Assembly (NCBI GenBank): GCA_028874175.1
Contig: JAPPLN010000060.1
Span: forward strand, 13,218-56,134
DNA: 42,917 bases
DNA from: Chloroflexota bacterium
GTDB taxonomy: Bacteria > Chloroflexota > UBA11872
Direction of reading: 5' to 3'
Under the pieces are notes generated by a model. It ran no database searches. It was not told the origin of the DNA and saw only the letters and a list, made by a program, of their open reading frames with translations. This document shows, piece by piece, positions 15,594-24,576 of the stretch; position 1 is the stretch's first letter, and each line of letters opens with the position of its first letter. Both the position numbers and the translations under genes were made by a program.

Positions 15594-17378
15594 CTAGAGG
15601 GGCCAGACGATTGGGACGACGATGAGGGAGACGATGAGGACGATGAGGGTGAGCGGGGCACCGGCCTTGATGAAGTCGGCAAAACGGAAGGCGCCGGTGT
15701 TGTAGATGAGCACGTTGGACTGGTGGCCGATGGGGGTCATGAAGGCGGTGGAGCCGGCGATGGCGACCATCATGAGGACGGGGTGCGGGGCAATGCCGAA
15801 GCTGGCGGCGATGCCGAGACCGATGGGCGCGACCAGCACGACGGCGGCGGCGTTGGACATGAGCTGGGTGAGCAGCGAGGTGAAGATGAAGATGCCTGCC
15901 AGGACCGCGATTGGTCCCAGGGGCTGCGAGGCGCCGGCCACGGCCTGGGCGAGGTTTTCGGCCAAGCCGGTGGTCTGCATGGCCGTGCCGAGCGGGAGCA
16001 AGGCCGCGATGAGGACGATGGTGCGCCACTCAACGGCGGCGTAGATGCGGTCGTAGGGCAGCACCCGGGTGACCACCATGAGGACGGCACCCAGGATTCC
16101 AGTGACGGCAATGTGCGCGACGTTCGCAGCCGCCAGCCCGACGACTAAGACCAAGATGGCCAGTGGCACGAGCATGCGGGGGCGGGGCACGACGACACGG
16201 GCGCGCTGGGACAGGACGATGAAGTCGGTCGACTCTTCGAGGTCGGGCACGCGGGCGCTGGGCATGCGGACCATGAGGACGTCACCGGTTTCGATGCGCT
16301 GATCGCGGAGCCGGGTTCGCAGGTGCGTGCCCTGGCGCCAGATGCCGAGGACGAGGCCGCCGAAGCGGTTGCGGAAGCGCATGGCGGCAATTGAGAGGCC
16401 GCGGCTGGAGAAGCCGGGGCCGGCGACCAACTCGAGCACGGTGGCTTGCTCGTCTTCGACCCGCAGCCCGCCGGAGGCAAAATCCCGCTCGGACGCAAAG
16501 TCAAGTCCCTCGACCTGCGTCAGCCGGAGGACGTCGTCAGGTTCGCCCTCGACCAGAACCACGTCGCCGACGAAGAGCGTCTCTTCGGCGGTTGGGAAGC
16601 GGAGGCGGTGACGGTCGCGAACGATTTCCATGACCGAGATGTCGAAGCGGGGCCGCCAGCGCAGTTCGCGGAGGGTCTTTCCCACCATGGTCGCGCCGGC
16701 CGGGACGCGAACCTCCGCCATATAGTCGCGAGCCTGGGGGATGCCCTGGGCGACATCGGGTCCCTGCCGGTCGGGGACGAGGCGGCGGCCAACGGTTACG
16801 AGATACAGGAGCCCGACGATGAGGATGGCGATGCCGGTGGGCGCGAAATCGAACATGCCGAAGGGCCGCTCGCCGGCGGCCGCGAGGGCGTCGCTGACCA
16901 ACAGGTTGGGCGGGGTTCCAATCTGGGTCATGAGCCCGCCGAGCATGGAACCGAAGGCGAGGGGCATGAGCAGGCGGGAGGATGAGGCGTCGGCGGCGCG
17001 GGCGAGCGTGACGGCCGCGGGCATGAGGATGACGGTGGCCGCGATGTTGTTGATGAAGGCCGACATGCCGCCAACGACCAGTACCAGCAGGGCGGTGAGC
17101 ACAACGATCCGGGTGCCGCCGTAGCGGACGATGGCGGAGGCGAGCGCGGCGGGCGCGCCGGCTTCGACAAGGCCGGCGCTGAGGATGAACATGGCGGCGA
17201 CGGTGATGACGGCGGGGCTGGCGAAGCCGGAGAGCGCCGCCGGGGCGTCGATGACGCCGGTCAGGGCCAGGATGAGCAGGACGAGAACGCCCACGGCCTC
17301 CGGCGGCAGCCGCTCGCTCGCGAACAACACCAGCGCGCCGATGACGCACCCGATTACGATCCAGGCTTCAGGCGTCAC
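15594..17378 (-). CDS. SLC13-family permease with TrkA-C domains
   Basis: A 594-residue inner-membrane transporter. The N-terminal half holds several hydrophobic helices (for example ALVLFASERLPPEAVGVLVL and an inner FINNIAATVILMPA repeat), the middle (about 215-385) carries two soluble TrkA-C type domains (VPAGATMVGKTLRELRW... and LVAGPGFSSRGLSIAAMRFR), and the C-terminal half repeats the membrane motif as QLMSNAAAVVLVAP with TAFMTPIGHQSNVLIY. This split layout is typical of the SLC13/DASS-related family with regulatory domains. Substrate could be a dicarboxylate, sulfate or another anion. Starts at GTG; divergent from the zinc alcohol dehydrogenase gene. Confidence 0.85.
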   Translation of the reverse strand: MTPEAWIVIGCVIGALVLFASERLPPEAVGVLVLLILALTGVIDAPAALSGFASPAVITVAAMFILSAGLVEAGAPAALASAIVRYGGTRIVVLTALLVLVVGGMSAFINNIAATVILMPAAVTLARAADASSSRLLMPLAFGSMLGGLMTQIGTPPNLLVSDALAAAGERPFGMFDFAPTGIAILIVGLLYLVTVGRRLVPDRQGPDVAQGIPQARDYMAEVRVPAGATMVGKTLRELRWRPRFDISVMEIVRDRHRLRFPTAEETLFVGDVVLVEGEPDDVLRLTQVEGLDFASERDFASGGLRVEDEQATVLELVAGPGFSSRGLSIAAMRFRNRFGGLVLGIWRQGTHLRTRLRDQRIETGDVLMVRMPSARVPDLEESTDFIVLSQRARVVVPRPRMLVPLAILVLVVGLAAANVAHIAVTGILGAVLMVVTRVLPYDRIYAAVEWRTIVLIAALLPLGTAMQTTGLAENLAQAVAGASQPLGPIAVLAGIFIFTSLLTQLMSNAAAVVLVAPIGLGIAASFGIAPHPVLMMVAIAGSTAFMTPIGHQSNVLIYNTGAFRFADFIKAGAPLTLIVLIVSLIVVPIVWPL

Positions 17379-17467
17379 TGGGCTCTAAGGGCGTCCCGCA
17401 TGCACACGCCTTAGGATACGCTTCGGCCACCTTGCCCAGCGTGACCGAGCCGATCGGAGCGAATCCC

Positions 17468-18583
17468 ATGGCTGAGACCGGCATTGCCGCTACCTATCAC
17501 GGAACCAACATCCCGTTCGACCTGCGGGAGTATCCGGTGCCGGACCCGCAGCCCGGCGCGGCCGTGCTGGCGATGACCGTGGCCAACGTGTGCGGATCGG
17601 ACCTGCACTACTGGCGGGGCGACATTGACGTGGTGAAGATGGGACGTCCCACGCCGATGGCGCTGGGGCACGAGGGCACCGGCAAGATTCACAAGCTGGG
17701 CGACGGCGTTACGACGGACACGCTGGGCGAGCCGCTGCGCGAGGGCGATCGGGTGGTGTTCCAGTACTTCTACCCGTGCATGCAGTGCCCGACCTGCCTG
17801 AAGGGCCACACCTACGCGTGCCCAACGCGCCAGTTCGACCGGACGCAAAGCGCGGACGTGTGGCCGCACTTTCGCGGGACGTTTGCGGAGTACTACTACC
17901 TGCATCCGAAGCACGCGATGTTCAAGGTGCCCGACTCGCTGTCGGACCTGGAGATCGCTGGCATCAACTGCGCGCTGGCGCAGGTGGTTTCGGGGCTGGA
18001 TCGCGCCGGCCTGTCGTTCGGCGAAACGGTGGCGATCCAGGGGGCCGGCGGACTGGGCGTCTACGCGGCCGGCATCGCCAGGGCCCGTGGGGCGGCCAAG
18101 ATCATCGCCATTGACGGCGTCGACGAGCGGCTGGATCTGATCCGTGAGTTCGGCGCGACCAACGTGGTGGACATTCGGGAGTACGAGACACCCGAGGAGC
18201 GGGCCGACGCGGTACGCGAGCTGACCGGCGGCCTCGGATCGGACGTGACGCTGGAGTTGGTGGGGCATCCGGGCGTGGTGCGCGAGGGGCTGGACATGAC
18301 GGCCCACGGAGGGCGCTACCTGGAGATCGGCAACATCAACGTGGGGTGGGACACGGAGTTCGACCCATCGGTGATCGTGTTCAAGAGCATTTCGGTCATC
18401 GGGGTGGCGCACTACAAGGCCGAGGACCTGCGCAACGCGCTCAACTTCCTGGTGGATTACAAGGACAAGTTGCCGTTCGACCGGATCCTGTCGCACTCGT
18501 TCCCGCTGTCGCAGATCGACCACGCGATGGAGCAGCAGGACAAGGGGTACATCACGCGATCAGCGTTGATTCCGGGGAGCTAG
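17468..18583 (+). CDS. Zinc-dependent alcohol dehydrogenase (MDR family)
   Basis: A 371-residue medium-chain dehydrogenase. The catalytic zinc ligands are Cys42 (VCGSDLH) and the GHE motif at 67-69; the structural zinc lobe is C104-x2-C107-x2-C110-x7-C118. NAD binding is by GAGGLGVYAA (about 195-205). It oxidises an alcohol or polyol; the substrate is not evident, and the LHYWRGDIDVVK variant suggests a non-classical member. ATG at 17468 with GGAG eight bases upstream is preferred over the in-frame TTG at 17432. The gene is divergent from the SLC13 transporter and followed by a dispersed repeat. Confidence 0.87.
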   Translation: MAETGIAATYHGTNIPFDLREYPVPDPQPGAAVLAMTVANVCGSDLHYWRGDIDVVKMGRPTPMALGHEGTGKIHKLGDGVTTDTLGEPLREGDRVVFQYFYPCMQCPTCLKGHTYACPTRQFDRTQSADVWPHFRGTFAEYYYLHPKHAMFKVPDSLSDLEIAGINCALAQVVSGLDRAGLSFGETVAIQGAGGLGVYAAGIARARGAAKIIAIDGVDERLDLIREFGATNVVDIREYETPEERADAVRELTGGLGSDVTLELVGHPGVVREGLDMTAHGGRYLEIGNINVGWDTEFDPSVIVFKSISVIGVAHYKAEDLRNALNFLVDYKDKLPFDRILSHSFPLSQIDHAMEQQDKGYITRSALIPGS

Positions 18584-18663
18584 GGTCACTTGACGAGAAG
18601 CTTGCCGAGGATGGCTCGTTGAAGCGATTGCGCCGCCCGTGCGTTGGTGCGAAAGCCGGCAGC

Positions 18664-18703
18664 CACCCTCACCCCAACCCGCTCCCTCAAGGGCGGGGGG
18701 GGA
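18664..18703. repeat. Dispersed CCCTCACCCCAACCC-type repeat, copy 2
   Basis: CCCTCACCCCAACCCGCTCC is followed by a G-rich arm (GGGCGGGGGGGGAAGAG) that can partly pair back. It matches in reverse orientation the copy near 150-190 and lies between the alcohol dehydrogenase and the MscS channel. Confidence 0.4.
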
Positions 18704-18746
18704 AGAGCGCCGCAACCGGGGCTGAGATGCGCGGCGGGGGCGGCTG

Positions 18747-19634
18747 ATGGAGGTCTGGGCGGCGATTTGGGACGCGTTTAACGCGCCGCTGTTCAGCCTG
18801 GGCGCGGAGCCGGTGACGCCGCTGAGCCTGATCGTGCTGATCCTGATTTTTGCGGTGACCTGGTTCGTGGCCGGGCGCGTGCGGTGGGCCCTGGAAGACC
18901 AGCTTGCCAACCGGGTGGAGGAGATCCCCGAAGCACTCCTGCACGTCATCGGGAACCTGGCGCGGTACACGATCATTATCTTGGGGTGGTTTATCGGGCT
19001 GCGGTCGGTGGGCTTCCAGTTGGACGCCGTGCTGGTGGTGTTCGGCGCGCTGGGCGTGGGGATGGGCTTCGGGCTGCAGAACATCGCCAACAACTTCGTG
19101 TCGGGCGTGATCTTGCTGGTGGAGCGTCCGATCAAGGTTGGCGACGTGGTGAGCGTGGCGGGCGAGCTTGGGACGGTTGAGCGGGTGGGCATTCGAGCGA
19201 CCACGCTGCGCAAATTCGACCAGACGCAGGCGATCGTGCCTAACGGCGACTTGATATCGAGCGTGGTGAACAACTGGACGCTGGACGACCGGCGGGTGCG
19301 GGTGGACTTTGTGGTTGGCGTGGCCTACGGCTCCGATACGCGGCTGGTGGAGCGGCTGATCCGGGAGGCGGTGACGGAGCACGAGTTGGTACTGGACGAT
19401 CCGGAGCCGCGGATCTTCTTTTTCGAGTTTGGGGATTCGTCGCTGAATTTCCGGGTGCTGGCGTACGTGGCCGATATCAGCGAGCGGTTTGGGACGCTGA
19501 GCGATCTGCACTTCACGATTGACGAGGAATTCCGCGCGCACGACATTGAGATTCCGTTCCCGCAGCGGGATCTGCACCTGCGGTCGGTCGACGAGGATGT
19601 GGCGATGCAGCACACGCCGACGGAGCCGGGCTAG
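18747..19634 (+). CDS. MscS-family mechanosensitive ion channel
   Basis: A 295-residue protein with three predicted membrane helices (about 25-43, 66-85 and 92-125). The third is the pore helix, VVFGALGVGMGFGLQNIANN, followed by FVSGVILLVERPIKVGDVV, the MscS hallmark. The beta domain (GTVERVGIRATTLRKFD, IVPNGDLISSVVNNWT) and a C-terminal alpha/beta domain follow. It releases solutes during hypo-osmotic shock. Start ATG at 18747. No paired transport gene lies next to it. Confidence 0.9.
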   Translation: MEVWAAIWDAFNAPLFSLGAEPVTPLSLIVLILIFAVTWFVAGRVRWALEDQLANRVEEIPEALLHVIGNLARYTIIILGWFIGLRSVGFQLDAVLVVFGALGVGMGFGLQNIANNFVSGVILLVERPIKVGDVVSVAGELGTVERVGIRATTLRKFDQTQAIVPNGDLISSVVNNWTLDDRRVRVDFVVGVAYGSDTRLVERLIREAVTEHELVLDDPEPRIFFFEFGDSSLNFRVLAYVADISERFGTLSDLHFTIDEEFRAHDIEIPFPQRDLHLRSVDEDVAMQHTPTEPG

Positions 19635-19697
19635 CAGACCAACGATCCCGCAAGGTCAACGCCGGGCAGGTATGTGGCGTTAGGCTGTGCGAATATC

Positions 19698-19719
19698 CGG
19701 ATTAGCATGGGCTAATCCG
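19698..19719. promoter_or_regulatory. Perfect 9-bp palindrome upstream of the ABC ATPase and DtxR genes
   Basis: CGGATTAGC, ATGG, GCTAATCCG is a perfect 9-4-9 inverted repeat. DtxR/IdeR operators are palindromes with TTAGG...CCTAA character, and the TTAGC...GCTAA core resembles them loosely. The DtxR-like regulator is encoded 1.1 kb downstream in the same run of genes, so an autoregulatory metal box is plausible. It could also be the end hairpin of the MscS gene, though no T-tract follows. Confidence 0.45.
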
Positions 19720-19788
19720 TCCGAGACACGCCTCGACATCCCGTGAGTTAGTTGTGATCAACGCTGTCATACGCGCGGACCTTCGCGC

Positions 19789-20817
19789 ATGAGCCCGGCG
19801 CTGCGCTGCAGCCACTTGACCAAGCGATTCGCAGGCGTGACCGCCGTAAACGACGCGTCGCTGGAGGTCGGGACGGGCACGCTGCTGGCGTTGCTGGGCC
19901 CGAGCGGCTGCGGCAAGACGACATTGCTACGTTTGATCGCGGGTCTGGAGCGTCCGCACAGCGGCACGATCGAGGTGGCCGGGCGCACGGTGGAGTCGGC
20001 ATCAGTGCATCTGCCACCGGAGCGGCGGCAGGTTGGGTTGGTGTTCCAGGAATATGCTCTGTTTCCGCACCTGAGCGTTGAGGACAACGTGGCGTTCGGG
20101 CTGCCGCGCGGATCGGATCAAGCGGCGCGCGTGGAGGACATGCTGGGCCAGGTGGGGCTGGTCGGCCTGGGAACACGCATGCCGCACGAGCTGTCGGGCG
20201 GTCAGCAGCAGCGGGTGGCGCTGGCGCGGGCACTGGCGCCGGGCCCGCGGCTGATCATGTTGGACGAGCCGTTTTCCAACCTGGATCCGGCGCTGCGCGA
20301 CGGGGTGCGACGGGAAGTGCGGCGGGTGCTACGGGCCGCCGAGGCGACGGCCATCATCGTCACGCATGATCAGGAAGAGGCGCTGAGCCTGGCCGATGAG
20401 GTGGCCGTGATGATGGACGGGCGCATCTTGCAGCAGGCGCCGCCGGCGGAGTTGTACCGCCGCCCGGCCTCCCGTCGGGTTGCGGAGTTTGTTGGCGACA
20501 TCAACGTGATCGATGGCCGGGCCATCGGACGAGCGGTGGTGTGCGACCTGGGCACAATCTCGGTGTTGGATGATCTGTACGGGCCGGCTCATGTGTTGAT
20601 TCGGCCGGAAGCACTGCAGCTGACCGAGGATCAAGGCGGACAGGCGGTTGCGGTTGGTCGGAGCTTCTTCGGCCACGATCAGATGATCAACTTGCGGTTC
20701 GACTCGGGGCTGCGGCTGTCGTCGCGGGTGGGTCCAACGTTCACGTTTCGGCGCGGCGCGCGGGTTCGGGTGCAGTTGAGCGGCGATGTGCTGGCCTTTC
20801 CCAGGGCCGGTCGATAA
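19789..20817 (+). CDS. ABC transporter ATPase, iron(III)/spermidine-type
   Basis: A 342-residue ATPase with Walker A GPSGCGKTT (37-45), a Q-loop in VGLVFQEYALFPHL, the signature LSGGQQQRVAL (about 135-145), Walker B LIMLDEP and the H-loop IVTHDQEEA. The C-terminal 100 residues look like a TOBE-type regulatory domain (HVLIRPEALQLTEDQGG, RRGARVRVQLSGD), as in FbpC, PotA and CysA. No permease or binding-protein gene is adjacent, so it is an orphan here. The DtxR-like regulator 33 bases on suggests iron or manganese import. A GTP-like or sulfate system cannot be excluded. Confidence 0.85.
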   Translation: MSPALRCSHLTKRFAGVTAVNDASLEVGTGTLLALLGPSGCGKTTLLRLIAGLERPHSGTIEVAGRTVESASVHLPPERRQVGLVFQEYALFPHLSVEDNVAFGLPRGSDQAARVEDMLGQVGLVGLGTRMPHELSGGQQQRVALARALAPGPRLIMLDEPFSNLDPALRDGVRREVRRVLRAAEATAIIVTHDQEEALSLADEVAVMMDGRILQQAPPAELYRRPASRRVAEFVGDINVIDGRAIGRAVVCDLGTISVLDDLYGPAHVLIRPEALQLTEDQGGQAVAVGRSFFGHDQMINLRFDSGLRLSSRVGPTFTFRRGARVRVQLSGDVLAFPRAGR

Positions 20818-20850
20818 CTGAGACAGCCGGTTCAGCGAGGTACGCCGCCC

Positions 20851-21531
20851 GTGGCAGAATTGGATCCAATGCCGCTTACCAGTACGACCGAAGACTATCT
20901 CCTGGCCATTTATGGCATGCGGGCCGAGGCGGAATCGGTAATCAACGCCCGGTTGGCCGAGCGGCTCCGCGTAGCCGCGCCTACCGTGTCGGCGACGCTG
21001 GACCGCCTGGCGCGCGACGGCCACATCTGGATCGACGAGCGGCGGCAGATTTTCCTGACGCTGGGCGGCGAGCGCGTGGCGGAGCGGCTGGCGCGGCGTC
21101 ACCGCCTGATCGAGCACTGGCTGATCCGCACGCTGGGCATGGGCTGGGCGGAGGTTCACGAGGAAGCCGACCGGCTGGAGCACTCGGTTTCCGAGGAACT
21201 GACGGAACGGATCTCAGCGTCGCTGGGCCACCCGGCCACGTGTCCGCACGGATTACCGATTCCCGGCAATTACCCCGAGACCGACGTGGCGCAGTTCTTC
21301 AGCCTGAGCCAGGCCGAGCCGGGCCAGGAGGTGCGAATCGTGCGCCTGTCCGAGCCGGCCGAGGACGACGGGGAGTTGTTGCGGTATTTCGAAGAGAAGC
21401 AGTTGGTCCCCGGGCACACGATGACGGTGCGGGAGATTACGCCCTCAGGCAGCATGGTTCTGGTCCTGGATGGCGAGACCGTGGTCGTGGACGAACGCGT
21501 GGCCACCAATCTGTGGGTGATGGCAGCCTAG
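20851..21531 (+). CDS. DtxR-family metal-dependent transcriptional regulator
   Basis: A 226-residue regulator with an N-terminal winged helix (TTEDYLLAIYGMRAE... VINARLAERLRVAAPTVSATL, about 8-50), a dimerisation domain with HRLIEHWLIRTLGMGWAEVHEEADRLEH carrying the typical metal-binding His and Glu residues, a PATCPHGLPIP segment, and a C-terminal SH3-like FeoA-type domain. It should repress iron or manganese uptake genes when metal is plentiful. GTG at 20851 gives 226 residues; ATG at 20869 is an alternative and starts closer to the winged helix. It follows the ABC ATPase by 33 bases and precedes the phosphorylase. Confidence 0.88.
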   Translation: MAELDPMPLTSTTEDYLLAIYGMRAEAESVINARLAERLRVAAPTVSATLDRLARDGHIWIDERRQIFLTLGGERVAERLARRHRLIEHWLIRTLGMGWAEVHEEADRLEHSVSEELTERISASLGHPATCPHGLPIPGNYPETDVAQFFSLSQAEPGQEVRIVRLSEPAEDDGELLRYFEEKQLVPGHTMTVREITPSGSMVLVLDGETVVVDERVATNLWVMAA

Positions 21532-21575
21532 GACGCTAGGCGCGGACGCCGAGCCAGCGAAATCGGACAGCAGTC

Positions 21576-24158
21576 ATGACGCATGTGCAACCGAACCACG
21601 TGATTACCGTGCGCCCGGCGATCCCGGACGAGTTGCACGGGCTGCGCGAATTGGCGTACGACCTGTGGTGGGCTTGGAATCCCGGCGCCCAGGACATCTT
21701 CCGGCGCATCGATCCCGACGCCTGGCAGACCACGCAGCACAACCCAGTGGCGCTGCTGGGTCATGTGATGCCCGCCCAGTTGGCGGCGCGTGCGGCCGAT
21801 TCGGCTTTCGTGCACGATCTGCACCAAGTGGTGGAACGCCGGCGGCGGTATCTGGAGACGCGTTCCTGGTTCTCGGCCACGTATCCGCAGGCGGACGACC
21901 TGACAGTGGCGTACTTCTCGATGGAATACGGAATCACCGAGTCGGTGCCGCTGTATTCAGGCGGTCTGGGCGTGCTGGCGGGGGATCACGTGAAAGCTGC
22001 CAGCGATCTGGGCATGCCGCTGGTGGCGGTGGGGATGCTGTATCGCCAGGGCTATTTCCGCCAGTCGATCGATCCTTCGGGCAGCCAGCAGGAACTGCAC
22101 CCGGAGACCGACTTTTACAGCCAACCGGTGACCATGCTGACGACGCCCGACGGGGCACCGCTGACCGTGGGCGTGCCGATTACCGAGCGGTGGGTGGAGG
22201 CGCGGCTCTGGCGGATGAACGTCGGACGCTGTCCGGTGCTGCTGCTGGACGCCAATGTTCCCAGTAACGCAGCGGAGGATCGCGAGCTCACGGCCAAGCT
22301 GTACCAAGGCGACTCCGACGTACGGATACGACAGGAAATCCTGTTGGGCATCGGCGGGATGCGCGCGCTGCGGGCGGTGGGCGTGAACCCCACGGTGCTG
22401 CATCTGAACGAGGGGCATAGCGCGTTTGCCCTGATCGAGCGCCTGCGGGAGTTGCGAGAGGGGACGGACCTATCGTTCGAGGCGGCGCTGGAGACGGTGC
22501 GCGCCGGAGCGGTCTTTACAACCCATACGCCCGTGCCGGCCGGTCACGATGAGTTTCATCCCCACCAGGTGGCCCATCACCTTGGCGCCTACCTGGGTGA
22601 GTCCGGCATCGATGCCGACCGGATTACAGAGCTTGGCCAATATCCGGACGGTCGTGAGTCATCGCCATTCTGCATGACGATCCTGGCGCTGCGCGGGGCC
22701 GCGTGGCGGAACGGCGTGTCCCAACTGCACGGCGAGGTCACGCGGCGCATGTGGCAGTCGCTGTGGCGCGGCGTTCCGTGGTCGGAAGTTCCGATCCAGC
22801 ACGTGACCAATGGGGTGCACCTGCCCACCTGGGTATCGCGGGAACTTGCCGACCTGCTGGGCCGATACCTGGGGCCGGAATGGGCGCTGATGTCGGATGG
22901 GGACGCGATTCGGGAGGGGCTGAACGCGATTCCGGACGACGAGCTATGGCGAGTTCACACGCGGCGGCGCGAGCGCCTGGTGGCCAACGTGCGGCGGAGA
23001 TTGCGGGCCGTCGTGGAGCGTCGCTGGGGATCGGGCGCGGAACTGGCGGATGCCAGCGCGGCGCTGCAACCCAATGCTCTGACCGTGGGCTTTGCGCGGC
23101 GGATAGCCCTTTATAAACGGCCCACGCTGCTGCTGCAGGACCTGGAGCGCCTGCGCGCGCTGGTGACCAACGTCCGGTGTCCCATGCAGATCATCTTTGC
23201 GGGCAAGGCCCATCCAGACGACGCGATGGCCAAGGACCTGGTGCGCGAAATCCATGAGTTGAGCCGCGACTCGAGCTTCGTGGGCCGTGTCGTGTTCGTG
23301 GAGGATTACGACATGGACTTGGCCCGCGACTTGGTGCAAGGGTGCGACGTGTGGCTGAACCAGCCGGTGCGACCACAGGAAGCCAGCGGGACCAGCGGCA
23401 TGAAGGCGGCGGCCAACGGAGTGCTGAACGTGAGCGTGCTGGATGGCTGGTGGGCTGAGGCGTACACCCCCTACATCGGTTGGGCCATTGGCCGCGCGGA
23501 TGACGACGTCGACGATCCACAGCGTGACGAAAACGATGCCGCGGCGGTGTACCGGCTGCTGGAACGATCAGTCGTGCCGCTGTTCTATGACCTGGGCCTG
23601 GACGGAACGCCGACGCGGTGGATCGAGCGCGCCAAAGCCTCAATGGTGATGGCGCTGGCGGACTGCGGGGCGCACCGCATGATGCGCCAATACGCGAAAC
23701 AGTTCTACCTGCCCGCCAACGATCTGCAGCGCACGCTGGCAAGCGACGCCGGATCGCCCGCGCACGCGCTGGCCGGCTGGCTGGCGAAAGTCCGGGCGCA
23801 GTGGGACTCGGTGCAGATTCTGAACGTGGACCTGAGAGGCGGACCTGAGGTGGACGTGGGATCCGCGCTCTCGGTACGGGCGCGGGTCGCGGTGAACGGC
23901 CTGCAGGCCGACGAACTTTCGGTACAGATCTACGTTGGGCGGGTGGGCAGCGAAGGCACGGTTGACGGCGGCGTGACGTTTGACGCCACTCCAATGGAGC
24001 CTGACGGGGACAGCGCGCGTTGGTTTCAGTCGACGGTGCCTCTGCGCCAGAGCGGTCGCATGGGGTTGGCCGTACGCGTGGTGCCCAAGCACCCGCATCT
24101 GACCGACCCGGTGGAGCACGGGCTTGTGCGCTGGAGTCTGCCCGGAACCAACGCCTGA
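21576..24158 (+). CDS. glgP: Alpha-glucan (glycogen) phosphorylase, GT35
   Basis: An 860-residue enzyme that releases glucose-1-phosphate from alpha-1,4-glucans using pyridoxal phosphate. The N-terminus (PDELHGLRELAYDLWWAWNP) belongs to the short bacterial/archaeal alpha-glucan phosphorylase branch (MalP/GlgP, about 850). The PLP lysine is K610 in EASGTSGMKAAANG, followed by VLNVSVLDGWWAE. Other conserved stretches include GVLAGDHVKAASDLG and VHLNEGHSAF-like LHLNEGHSAFALIERL. The last ~90 residues look like a small beta domain. Start ATG 21576, 44 bases after the DtxR gene. Storage-carbon mobilisation is the expected role. Confidence 0.9.
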   Translation: MTHVQPNHVITVRPAIPDELHGLRELAYDLWWAWNPGAQDIFRRIDPDAWQTTQHNPVALLGHVMPAQLAARAADSAFVHDLHQVVERRRRYLETRSWFSATYPQADDLTVAYFSMEYGITESVPLYSGGLGVLAGDHVKAASDLGMPLVAVGMLYRQGYFRQSIDPSGSQQELHPETDFYSQPVTMLTTPDGAPLTVGVPITERWVEARLWRMNVGRCPVLLLDANVPSNAAEDRELTAKLYQGDSDVRIRQEILLGIGGMRALRAVGVNPTVLHLNEGHSAFALIERLRELREGTDLSFEAALETVRAGAVFTTHTPVPAGHDEFHPHQVAHHLGAYLGESGIDADRITELGQYPDGRESSPFCMTILALRGAAWRNGVSQLHGEVTRRMWQSLWRGVPWSEVPIQHVTNGVHLPTWVSRELADLLGRYLGPEWALMSDGDAIREGLNAIPDDELWRVHTRRRERLVANVRRRLRAVVERRWGSGAELADASAALQPNALTVGFARRIALYKRPTLLLQDLERLRALVTNVRCPMQIIFAGKAHPDDAMAKDLVREIHELSRDSSFVGRVVFVEDYDMDLARDLVQGCDVWLNQPVRPQEASGTSGMKAAANGVLNVSVLDGWWAEAYTPYIGWAIGRADDDVDDPQRDENDAAAVYRLLERSVVPLFYDLGLDGTPTRWIERAKASMVMALADCGAHRMMRQYAKQFYLPANDLQRTLASDAGSPAHALAGWLAKVRAQWDSVQILNVDLRGGPEVDVGSALSVRARVAVNGLQADELSVQIYVGRVGSEGTVDGGVTFDATPMEPDGDSARWFQSTVPLRQSGRMGLAVRVVPKHPHLTDPVEHGLVRWSLPGTNA

Positions 24159-24173
24159 GACGACGCGTCCGCT

Positions 24174-24201
24174 TTGCCGGGTCTGACAGACGCGATAGGA
24201 T
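24174..24201 (+). promoter_or_regulatory. Candidate promoter of the ferredoxin gene
   Basis: TTGCCG (24174-24179), a 16-base spacer, and TAGGAT (24196-24201) form a sigma-70-like pair about 75 bases upstream of the ferredoxin ATG, immediately after the phosphorylase gene. Confidence 0.35.
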
Positions 24202-24276
24202 TTGGCAGCCGCAGCGAACTGTCGCTCTGGCACATTTCTGCTTTCGCTACCGTCCTATCAAGGGGAGCCTTCGTCG

Positions 24277-24516
24277 ATGACGTATGTGATCTGTGAGCCG
24301 TGCATTGGCACCAAGGACGCCTCGTGCGTTGACGTGTGCCCGGTGGACTGTATCCATACCACCGACGAAGCCGAGTCGTACTACATTGATCCCGAGGAGT
24401 GCATCGACTGCGGGGCCTGCGAGCCGGTGTGCCCGGTGACGGCCATCTTCCCGGACTTTGACGTGCCAGACGAGTGGGAAGAGTGGACGCAGATCAACGC
24501 CGACTTTTTCCAGTAG
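24277..24516 (+). CDS. 7Fe ferredoxin
   Basis: A 79-residue electron carrier with nine cysteines. The first cluster region is CEPCIGTKDASCVDVCPVDC (residues 6-25) and the second is CIDCGACEPVCP (42-53). This spacing, together with the MTYVICEPCIG start and a C-terminal FPDFDVPDEWEEW tail, matches [3Fe-4S][4Fe-4S] ferredoxins such as that of Thermus. ATG at 24277 follows AGGGGAG at the right distance. It may supply low-potential electrons to a range of partners; none is encoded beside it. Confidence 0.92.
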   Translation: MTYVICEPCIGTKDASCVDVCPVDCIHTTDEAESYYIDPEECIDCGACEPVCPVTAIFPDFDVPDEWEEWTQINADFFQ

Positions 24517-24534
24517 GCGGGCCGACGCGCTAAC

Positions 24535-24553
24535 GCCGACCGACTTGGTCGGC
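24535..24553. terminator. Hairpin between convergent ferredoxin and glycoside hydrolase genes
   Basis: GCCGACC (24535-24541) and GGTCGGC (24547-24553) make a 7-bp stem with loop GACTT in the 60 bases between two convergent genes. Position suggests a bidirectional terminator; no T-tract is present. Confidence 0.4.
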
Positions 24554-24576
24554 CGCGGAAGGGCAGTCGGGGAAAT

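Noticed and set aside
15594..17378. Assigning a sulfate- or dicarboxylate-specific name to the SLC13 transporter
   Set aside because: The sequence shows family and domain layout only; substrate-determining residues cannot be judged without alignment.
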